Shown: piece after piece, positions 56,741 to 64,000 of the stretch
How positions within the stretch are numbered: the stretch's first letter is position 1
How the letters are laid out: every line of letters starts with the position of its first letter
Source: Microplitis mediator
Taxonomy: Eukaryota > Arthropoda > Insecta > Hymenoptera > Braconidae
Length of the DNA stretch: 64,000 bases
Direction: 5' to 3'
Assembly (NCBI RefSeq): GCF_029852145.1
Contig: NC_079975.1
Location: 16,427,275-16,491,274, forward strand
Made by a program: the position numbers and the translations under genes
Notes under the pieces: generated by a model
Told to the model about the DNA's origin: nothing
Seen by the model: the letters and a program-made list of their open reading frames with translations, nothing else
The model's database searches: none

Positions 56741-58153
56741 ATGACCAAACCTAAGTGTGCCCTCTGCTACAATGAAATTGCAAGAAGCATTGAGTGTGTT
56801 ACAACTAAAGCCAAATGCAGTCACTCTTTTCATGCAGACTGTGTAACTACAAAATGTTCGCTGGACTCGATGTCATCAGCAGCAATGCTTGTGGCTAGAA
56901 AATGTCCTTCATGTGATTTTGAAAATAATGTGTCGAACATATTAGAAAAAATAGATAAAAGACTCAATGGTATGGATGAAATGAAAAACATGTTAGAAAC
57001 TTTGGCATGCGATGTTAAATCACTTCAAGAAGAAAATAATAAAATTCGCTCAGATCTAACTATGTTCAAAGGTGATTATAAAAAAACTGCTACTGATGTG
57101 GTCTCGGTAAAGAAAAGTATCAATAAAATTGAATCGGAGGTATCATCTCATAGCTCTCGTCTGAAGGTAGTGGAAGACAAAATTTCGGCTGGAATTTCAT
57201 CTGCAAACTCATCAGTTGATCGTTCTTTAATTTTGCGCATGGAGTGTCAAAGTGTTGCTAACCAGATTGTTGTTACAGGTATACCTGAAAATGATAATAC
57301 GACTACCCTCGCAGATTTGAATCACGGTGGAAACACGGTGGGTTTGTTCCATTTTACCACTGTGATTACGCGGTGTATCCACCGTGATTACACGGTGGCT
57401 TGACCACCGTGTATACACGGTGTTTCCACTGTGATTACGCGGTGGATACACCGTGGAAACACGGTGGTGAAATAGCACAAAGCCACCGTGGAATCACGGT
57501 GGATACACCGCGTAATCACAGTGGGAACACCGTGTATAGACAGTGGTCAAGCCACCGCCTAATCACGGTGGATACACCGCGTAATCACAGTGGATACACT
57601 GTGTATACCCGGTGGTGAAATGGAACAAACCCACCGTGTAACCACAGTGGATCCACGATGTTTACACTTTCACGGTGTTCCCACCGTGATTCAAATCTGC
57701 GAGGGTAGATCAAAAGAGCTCCTTGCAAATGTTATTCCTGCACTAGCAGATGCTTTAAATGTTAAATTAGATTCAGACGAAATTATAAGTGCTCAACGAA
57801 TGGGGAAAAAACCGATGAATCCGGACACATCTGGTGTGAGTCAAGTTAGATCTCGTGCGATATTAGTTGAGCTTACATCATCCTCGAAGTGCCGCCAAAT
57901 AATTGAAAAAAGAAAGAATATTAATCTTGTAGCAACTCAAATTGATTCTAATTTGCCTGATTGTAAAGTAAACGTTAATCACCGTTTACCTCGTGAACTA
58001 TATAAGCTACGAGACGAAGTTAAAAAGAATTTTCCGGATATTGAAAACAAATATATTTGGATGAGTAACGGTGCTGTATTTATAAGGAAAGACTCAACAT
58101 CTAAACCATATAAAATATTACCCAATACTAATTTAGCGTCGATTAATTTATAA
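56741..58153 (+). pseudogene. LINE ORF1, interrupted by a palindromic insert
   Basis: ATG at 56741. Residues 1-60 form a PHD/RING-like zinc finger (CALCYNEI, CSHSFHADC, CPSCDF), 65-160 a coiled coil, then VANQIVVTGIPEND starts the RNA-binding (RRM-like) part. This is cut at 57303 by a 406-bp insert and resumes at 57709 in another phase (SKELLANVIPALADALNV, RAILVELTSSSKCRQII, NHRLPRELYKLRDE) to a TAA at 58151. ORF1 products bind LINE RNA. The insert makes this copy defective for ORF1. Confidence 0.75.
57303..57708. mobile_element. palindromic minisatellite element (CACCGTG words) inside LINE ORF1
   Basis: Perfect inverted ends of 28 bp, CTACCCTCGCAGATTTGAAT plus CACGGTGG, at 57303 and 57681. 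Between them lie about 25 words of the type CCACCGTG, CACGGTGG, GTGATTACGCGG, each its own complement or that of a neighbour. All frames stay partly open, giving false ORFs. No clear target duplication. Confidence 0.8.
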
Positions 58154-61090
58154 CTAACTTCAGATGTCAACTCTACCAATACTACTGCAACGATATCAAA
58201 TCTACCGACTCAGAAAGTACAAGATTCAATTTCGTCAGATCCAATAATAAATATTTGTCACCTCAATGCGCAATCAATATCATCAAATATTGATGAATTT
58301 AGAGATTTTTTCAAAAGCAATCCTTATAGTATAATAGCTGTAGTTGAGTCGTGGCTGAATGAGTCTATCTCAGATGCTCAAATTGCGGTGCCATCGTATT
58401 CGATTCTGAGGGTTGATCGATGTAGAAGAACTGGAAGTGGAGTAATGTTATATGTACGAGATGGTCTCTGTGTGCGTCAACTAGCGTCATCATCAGCCAT
58501 GCCAAATGAAGGAGTGCCAGAATTTTTAATAGCAGAAGTCTGGAGTCAAAATCAGTCAAAAATTCTGATTGCTGTTGTGTATAAACCACCTAGAGCAGGC
58601 TATTTAGAATTTTTTCAAGAAAAATTAGCAAGTCTTGTTAAACATTACCGATTTGCTTGTGTACTTGGTGATTTCAATACGAATCTCCAGATTATTAATA
58701 GTGAATCTACTAATTTAATCGAAATGTTTTCGTCACAAGGATTAAGAATTGTTCCATTAGAGCTGACCCACCATACCAGAACTTCGAATACTACAATTGA
58801 TGTGTGTGCAGTAAGTAATTTATCCATGTTAACGGCTTGGGGTCAATCAAAGCAGCCATTTCTATCGGGACATGACATGATATACATTTCAGTAAAATAC
58901 AATATGCTACGAAGTATTCAAAATACTTTCTCATATAGGCCATTAAAGAAGATAATAATGAAAGATGCTTTCAATTTTTGGTCTCTTCATGATAATGGCA
59001 CGTATAATATGCAACCAAATTTAGATTGTAAGCTGAATGTATTTAATTGTCTTCTTGAAGACCTTTTAAATGAAGTCGCACTGATAAAAACAATTAAAAT
59101 AAATCCAGTAAAAGCGCCGTGGATAGATAGCAACTTACGAGCTCTAAGAAGGGAACGAGATTCTTGTTATCGTGCTTCTCGAAAATATGGCTCAAACGCA
59201 CTGTTTGAAAAATATGTTTACTTAAGAAGAAAATTTAAACGTAAGTTGTCAGCTGCAAAGAATAAATATTTACAAAATAAATTTGAAATGGCACGGAATA
59301 CGAGAGTGTTCTGGAAAGAAATAGATAATTTAGGACTAACAAATAAGGGATCTCAAGAACATCATGTACCATTAATTTCGCCAATGGATCTGAATAAATA
59401 CTTTGCATCAGTTTCGTCGAAAAACAGATTACCTAACTTTAAAGATTGTGTTTTTGGTGAATATGGCAGTTCAGGTGATGTGCAGTTCAATTTAAGTGAG
59501 GTTACTTTATTTAGTATAAAAAAAGCCATTTCGCGAGTTACCACTCGTGCAAGTGGCATTGACGGCTTTTCAATTGAAGTATATAAGGTACTTCTAGATA
59601 TCCTACTACCATATATTTTAGATATTTGTAATAATTTGATAATTGATTGCACATACCCTGCGTTATGGAAATTTTCGTTAGTTAAACCATTACCGAAAGT
59701 GCGACATTCATCTTCACCATCTGAATATCGCCCAATATCAATCTTATGTGCATTATCAAAAGTGCTAGAAAGACTTATACACGATCAAATTATAAAATAC
59801 TTAAATGATAATGACTTATTAGATAAAAGACAAACAGGTTTCAGGGAGCATATGGGAACTCAGGCTGCTGTCCTGAGGTTTTCGGATGACATACTTTTTT
59901 CTTTTGATAATAAAGAAATCACTGGAGCTGTCTACTTTGATTTAACAAAAGCCTTTGATACTGTTGATCATATTTTACTATTACAAAAGCTGCACAAGCT
60001 TGGTTTTTCAACTAAGACTTTGATGTGGCTTCATTCATATCTTAGAGGTCGATTACAGGCAGTATATTCAGATGTCAAGCGCTCAGATTGGGTCAGTATA
60101 AATTCCGGAGTTCCTCAGGGCAGCATACTGGGCCCTTTGCTCTTTTCATTGTTTATAAATAATCTGGGAGAAAGTATAAAACATTGTTCATATTTATTGT
60201 ATGCAGATGACTTAGTAATATATATAAGTTCCGAGCTAGTATATATTGTAGATTGTATAAAACGGTTAAATGAGGATATTGAGTGCATATTGAATTGGTG
60301 TAATCAAAATAATCTAAGATTAAATAAGTCCAAGACTAAGGCTATGTTTTTCGGAAGTCATATTAGTATTTCTAGAATAAATGAACTTATTGAGAATAAA
60401 GAAATTCAGATTATTGTTAACAATACGTTGATTGACATAGTCTCTTCATATAAATATTTAGGTATTACATTTGATAGTACTATGTCTTGGAATAAACATA
60501 TATCTAGCATTGAAAAGCGCTCTGCATTTGCATTACATAAAATAAGAATGAATGATACAAATTTAAGCTTGCAATTAAAGCGTCAACTTGTTATAAGTCT
60601 TGTATTTCCTATTTATGATTATTGTGCATGTTTATTTACATATTTAAAAGCAGAACTAGGTAATTCTCTAACTATATCGCTAAACAATTGTGTGAGATTT
60701 GTGTTACGGATACGGCGAGATGTTCATATTTCAAGACATAGAAGGCATTTAGGATGGTTACGACCAGACAGTCGAAGAACGCAATTAATATTGTGCGAGT
60801 TTTATAAAATTTTATGTCTTATGAGACCTAGTTTGTTTTGTGCTGACTTAAAATTAAGGCCTAATATTGCGTCGCGACGAAACCCAAACAGAACGGATAC
60901 ATTGCAAGTTCCATTTGCACGCACAAATGCATATTTTAATTCTTTTATTGTAACAGGATGTAGACTTTGGAATGCGTTGCCGCCAAGTATAACATTATCA
61001 GAAACTTTAGTTGAATTTAGAGAAAAATGTTATTTATATTTGTTAGAAAGAGAGGAAAATGGGTTAGATATATTGAGTGATCTTAACTAA
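58154..61090 (+). CDS. LINE ORF2: endonuclease and reverse transcriptase
   Basis: 978 open codons from just after the ORF1 stop to TAA at 61088. The endonuclease starts with NICHLNAQSISSNIDEF (58250) and has VVESWLNES, GVMLYVRDG, VLGDFN and SGHDMIYIS. The reverse transcriptase has YRPISILCALSKVLERL, QTGFREHMGT, YFDLTKAFDTVDH, NSGVPQGSILGPLLFSLFIN and the catalytic YADD at 60200-60211. The C-terminal part ends with a basic YR-type segment (RHRRHLGWL). No ATG precedes the endonuclease motif: the first in-frame ATG is at about 58444, inside the domain. ORF1 and ORF2 share a frame, separated by the single TAA (see findings). This frame looks intact. Confidence 0.9.
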   Translation, partial: LTSDVNSTNTTATISNLPTQKVQDSISSDPIINICHLNAQSISSNIDEFRDFFKSNPYSIIAVVESWLNESISDAQIAVPSYSILRVDRCRRTGSGVMLYVRDGLCVRQLASSSAMPNEGVPEFLIAEVWSQNQSKILIAVVYKPPRAGYLEFFQEKLASLVKHYRFACVLGDFNTNLQIINSESTNLIEMFSSQGLRIVPLELTHHTRTSNTTIDVCAVSNLSMLTAWGQSKQPFLSGHDMIYISVKYNMLRSIQNTFSYRPLKKIIMKDAFNFWSLHDNGTYNMQPNLDCKLNVFNCLLEDLLNEVALIKTIKINPVKAPWIDSNLRALRRERDSCYRASRKYGSNALFEKYVYLRRKFKRKLSAAKNKYLQNKFEMARNTRVFWKEIDNLGLTNKGSQEHHVPLISPMDLNKYFASVSSKNRLPNFKDCVFGEYGSSGDVQFNLSEVTLFSIKKAISRVTTRASGIDGFSIEVYKVLLDILLPYILDICNNLIIDCTYPALWKFSLVKPLPKVRHSSSPSEYRPISILCALSKVLERLIHDQIIKYLNDNDLLDKRQTGFREHMGTQAAVLRFSDDILFSFDNKEITGAVYFDLTKAFDTVDHILLLQKLHKLGFSTKTLMWLHSYLRGRLQAVYSDVKRSDWVSINSGVPQGSILGPLLFSLFINNLGESIKHCSYLLYADDLVIYISSELVYIVDCIKRLNEDIECILNWCNQNNLRLNKSKTKAMFFGSHISISRINELIENKEIQIIVNNTLIDIVSSYKYLGITFDSTMSWNKHISSIEKRSAFALHKIRMNDTNLSLQLKRQLVISLVFPIYDYCACLFTYLKAELGNSLTISLNNCVRFVLRIRRDVHISRHRRHLGWLRPDSRRTQLILCEFYKILCLMRPSLFCADLKLRPNIASRRNPNRTDTLQVPFARTNAYFNSFIVTGCRLWNALPPSITLSETLVEFREKCYLYLLEREENGLDILSDLN

Positions 61091-61304
61091 TTAAAGTTGA
61101 TGTCTGTGAGATTAAAACTAATCATAATTATAATTATATTATAAGTTAATTATTATTTCAAAAAACCATTATTATAATCTTAATTTTTATAAACTACATG
61201 TAACTTAATAATTGTAATGATTTATGGTCATATGGAGCAGCAGCTTCCTGATCGATAATTTAAATAAATAAATAAATAAATGAAATAAATAAATCCCTGT
61301 TATA

Positions 61305-61664
61305 CCAGATCACGAGTGATTTCGTCGATGAATCTCTGAAACGTCTGGGCTGCATTTCTGAGTCTAAAAGTCATGCGTAAAAACTCGAATAAGCCAAACG
61401 GAGTGAAAATAGCTCTTTTCCGAGATTCAGCGTTCGTAATGATAAACCATCGGTTTCGATAATCGAGCAGTTTGCGGCATAATGCTGATAACCTATAGGA
61501 GTTGTTTGCGATTTCATCGAGCCGCGAGGAAAAACTAAGAAATCAGAGCCAGTGTCCACGAGAAACTCGGTCCCAGTGACTCGATCTTTAATAAATAATC
61601 GGCGTGATCTCGATTGAGAATCATTCTCTGCCGCTAGTGATTCTCGTTGGCATTTTCCTGCCAT
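61305..61664 (-). pseudogene. gypsy protease fused to a reverse transcriptase fragment
   Basis: The minus strand from about 61620 reads RLFIKDRVTGTEFLVDTGSD, with the aspartic protease catalytic triplet DTG, then a typical retropepsin end (AANCSIIETDGLSLRTLNLG). Within a few bases the frame changes and FTPFGLFEFLRMTFRLRNAA then QTFQRFIDE follow, which is reverse transcriptase fingers/palm. About 150 residues between the two are deleted. The remainder of the enzyme is at 54915 and below. Confidence 0.8.
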
Positions 61665-61879
61665 TTACGGCCAGGTGCACATGCGCGCGCATTTTCGCCA
61701 AATTTGGAATGATACCATCAATAGTCGAATTTTTTAACTTTACGAGAACGATGGTGTCAGTATGCTCTGGATCGTGTATTTGGAAGTTGCTCCTGAGCAA
61801 GCATTTCGCTATACTCGGCAGTCAACAGTGCAAGTTGCTTACGCAAAGCAGCGAGTTCCTCTGCGGTGGATGCGTACAT
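61665..61879 (-). pseudogene. gypsy gag remnant
   Basis: ATG at 61879 followed by a short alanine/leucine-rich helix (STAEELAALRKQLALLTAEY), a stop, and then in another frame WYHSKFGENARACAPG, a C-x-x-H-like end typical of gag just before the protease in this gypsy group. The capsid core is deleted. LTR not found. Confidence 0.65.
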
Positions 61880-62589
61880 TTTGGAATATAAAATATAAAA
61901 ATAATATTTCAAATAATAATAATATCACCTGCACTTAAAATGATTTTATTTTGATTTTTCTGCGTATCCAGCAATGACTCGCCACTCAGGAATGTTTGGC
62001 TGACTCTCTGGCTTAATCCTCGAAACTATTTTCGATGACGCAGCTACCGGAAAATTTAATGCATACTGTATGAAATCGGCAATTTTAATTACAGCGCGCA
62101 AAAACTTTTATCACTATTTGATTCGCACCAATGGTCCCTCGAACTAACACTGATGCAGCATAACGTCCATGAGATGCCCAGCAATGAACCAGCGGTGATA
62201 AAAGATAAAAAACTGCACAATGATAAGAAAATTCACTGCACTAATTAAAAGAATAAATTCACACAAAAATAACTGTGAATAAAAAATCAAGGTCTCGCCG
62301 ATTAATTGCAATAAATTTAAAAAAATTGCGATAAATTAATTTTTTTATTATTCAAACACTTTATAATTTATTTCACTTTTAATTATCAATAACCTGTTTA
62401 TTAATAATTATTACTTTATTTTATTTTATTATAATAATTTGACAATTTAATTTCATATTCGTTTATTATTTCACTTCATTATTAATAAACTTATTATTAA
62501 AAATTAATTTTCATTTATTTTCGTTTATAATAATAAATATCTTTACTATTTAAAGATATTTAAAAATTCTATTTCATATTTTTCCCTAA
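61880..62589. other. non-coding leader or flank of the decayed gypsy element
   Basis: No ORF. A minus-strand LTR with a recognisable primer site would be expected here but I cannot find one. AT-rich from 62220 on. Confidence 0.4.
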
Positions 62590-62985
62590 CGGACCCAAAT
62601 TACGGTAAATTATGGTAAACCCATCGTAAATTACGGTAATCCACCGTAAAATACCGATTTACCGTGAATTACGGTGGATTTACCGTAATTTACGGTGGTT
62701 TTACCGTAATTAACGGTGGTTTTACGGTAATTTACGGTGTTTTTACCGTAATTTACGGTGGATTTACCGTAAAATACGGAAATACGGTAATCCACCGTAA
62801 ATTACGGTAGTTCGGTAATCCACCCGAATTTTTTATGGTAGATTTATCGTATTCGACGGTAAATTTACGGTATACCCGCCGTAATTTACCGTAATTTGCG
62901 GTGGGTTTACCGTAATTTACGGTAAATCTACTCGAATTTTACGGTATTCTACGGTAAATTTACGGTAATTCAGGTCTGCTATTGT
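62590..62985. mobile_element. palindromic minisatellite element (TTTACCGTAA words)
   Basis: Begins GGACCCAAATTACGGTAAAT and ends (complement) AGACCTGAATTACCGTAAAT, a loose inverted end. The body is about 35 overlapping copies of TTTACCGTAATTTACGGTGG and its complement. It resembles the element in the LINE in design but not in sequence. No coding. Confidence 0.7.
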
Positions 62986-63849
62986 GAATTCACAATAATT
63001 TCATAATAATTTTTTTATATTTCATCATTTTAATCTATATTTATTTAATTACTTATTATTACCATTATTTATTTATTTATATAATTTCATTAATCCATTT
63101 TATCATTTCTTTTTATTATTTCATTTTTTTATAATTTCAATATTTCATTAATTCAATATTCATCTAATTATTAATAAAGGCCCTGGGACCATAAAAATAC
63201 CGAATCAGCCCCAAAAAGGAATCGAGCTCATAACTTCAGGAAATATTCGTACCCATGAACTACTTCGATACAACAAGTTTCAGATTTTTATCTACTATCA
63301 CGTCTGAATAAATCGAAAAATTCTGAAAATTAGTAAAAATTGTTATTTACTGCGTCTTGTTAATCAAGTGATCTAGTAACCGAATATGTTTGGGGACATG
63401 ATGGTAGCGTTTTGGAAAAAAAATAAGAGCCATATTTGTCTGTAAGAACCGAAAAAAAAACGAGGTTTTATTCTTAATTTTGATTTTTAAGCGTGTTATG
63501 ATAATCGTAAAAATATGGGACTATTTTTTTTGAATTCCTCATTCAATTTCCGACGAAATTATGAGTTTGGTAAATTTTTTTTAAGGGTACCGCATATCAA
63601 AAAAAAAAATAAAAATCGATTTTTTGCGCAAAAATCGATTTTTTTTTTATGATTAACTTCTAAAATGATAAAATACGAAGCTTTTTTGAATATTGTACTG
63701 GTAAATACAACGAAATAAATTCAGAACGCTCATATAAAAGTAATTATTCTTTATTCAATAACCTCAATATTAGTATATAATTATCAACTATGAAAAAATA
63801 TATTAATTATATTAATCTGTTAACAATAAAAAATCTTATGAACTCATGA
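62986..63849. other. non-coding, AT-rich
   Basis: Pieces of ATTATT-rich sequence to 63180, then a less repetitive part with TATCAAAAAAAAAAAT and AAAATCGATTTTTTGCGC palindromic phrases (63600-63640). TTTATT at 63749 and 63755, read on the minus strand, may be the polyadenylation signal of the gene that follows. Confidence 0.45.
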
Positions 63850-64000
63850 CTAGTCCTCGTCGCTATCTTTATCAATCACAGTAGTGACATTGTTTTCATT
63901 AAATAACGTATTAAGTATCGCTGCTGGTCTCGGGATTTTAGCCAAATATCGGCCGTGCGCCAGATAAAAAATTATTGCAGCTACGTGTGAACAACAACCA
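63850..64000 (-). CDS. C-terminus of a SWIM-like zinc-finger protein (runs off window)
   Basis: The minus strand from the window edge reads 49 codons to TAG at 63850: GCCSHVAAIIFYLAHGRYL, IPRPAAILNTLF, and an acidic tail ending DKDSDED. A C-x-H (CSH) followed by a hydrophobic helix and an aromatic-rich segment is how the second half of SWIM zinc fingers looks; such C-termini end many insect proteins linked to transposons. Family assignment needs the upstream part. Confidence 0.5.
   Translation of the reverse strand, partial: GCCSHVAAIIFYLAHGRYLAKIPRPAAILNTLFNENNVTTVIDKDSDED

Larger units (their letters stand above)
56560..61294 (+). mobile_element. LINE retrotransposon of the Jockey/CR1 group, nearly full length
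   Basis: 5' UTR (about 56560-56740), ORF1 with a PHD-like finger, ORF2 with endonuclease and reverse transcriptase, and a 3' end with an (AAAT)n tail at 61259-61294. The tandem-repeat tail instead of poly(A), the PHD-type ORF1 and the APE endonuclease point to a CR1-like clade of the Jockey superfamily. The exact 5' border is not certain. Confidence 0.8.
54916..61304. mobile_element. TIR-bounded element splitting the gypsy pol, itself split by a LINE
   Basis: Ends TATAACCGGG (54916) and CCCTGTTATA (61304) are inverted repeats, flanked by CCAG on both sides (54912-54915, 61305-61308). The gypsy reverse transcriptase becomes collinear again if the block is taken out. Without the LINE the element would be about 1.7 kb. 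It has three loose repeats (CGGGGT..CGACTCACCGTTAATTTTT) at about 56170-56340 and related GGTC.GTG.GACTCAG phrases at 55545 and 55624. No transposase seen. Class unknown. Confidence 0.55.

Noticed and set aside
57227..57618. ORFs made of HRVSTV and PRNHSG repeats
   Set aside because: They are the palindromic minisatellite read in open frames.
57303..62985. CRISPR-like arrays of regularly spaced short repeats
   Set aside because: Eukaryotic context, no unique spacers, the words are self-complementary and contiguous.

Overview
This is a gene-poor, AT-rich (roughly two thirds A+T by eye) stretch of a eukaryotic genome. It is almost certainly an insect, and a parasitoid hymenopteran would fit best. 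The evidence for an animal is indirect: spliced transposase and BEN-domain genes, an insect-type gypsy/errantivirus with an env-like gene, a Crypton tyrosine recombinase with introns, a Jockey/CR1-group LINE, a hAT element, LTRs primed by lysine tRNA, and dense AT microsatellites. I see no complete single-copy host gene. The window is a graveyard of nested mobile elements and satellite DNA.

Layout. 1-3757: 5' end of a minus-strand LTR retrotransposon (gag start, 45-bp tandem repeat in the leader, lysine-type primer site, 2.35-kb LTR). 4690-7965: an 85-bp tandem array split by a solo LTR of the same family in plus orientation. 10526-11362 and 47548-48357: two solo LTRs of a second family. 13351-34354: the two ends of an LTR of a third family, apparently separated by about 20 kb of nested material: MITEs, a 118-bp satellite, three copies of a non-coding 1.6-2 kb repeat, a CACTA-like transposase fragment head-to-head with a broken BEN-domain gene, a TTAA-flanked MITE, and a 2.5-kb foldback element holding another foldback and a 5S-rRNA-like sequence. 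34376-35800: a foldback-like element made of GATCATGC words, invaded by a tRNA-like module. 36006-37126: a hAT remnant with an 8-bp target duplication. 37769-39275: a spliced Crypton gene broken only by three in-frame stops. 40377-45554: a minus-strand errantivirus-like element with gag and env-like remnants, no pol and one LTR of the third family. 49223-52836: an internally deleted gypsy element with LTRs that look identical. 53440-62000: a decayed minus-strand gypsy gag-pol split by a TIR-bounded element, itself split by a LINE whose first ORF carries a palindromic minisatellite element. 62590-62985: another palindromic minisatellite. 63850-64000: the C-terminus of a SWIM-like zinc-finger protein running off the window.

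How the parts relate. The elements mostly tell an insertion history rather than a pathway. Three themes stand out: (1) several unrelated TIR-bounded elements whose bodies consist of short self-complementary words; (2) retroelements that kept gag and lost pol, one of them recently mobile; (3) a transposase/BEN-domain divergent pair. All boundaries and homologies were read by eye; none was checked by alignment or database search.
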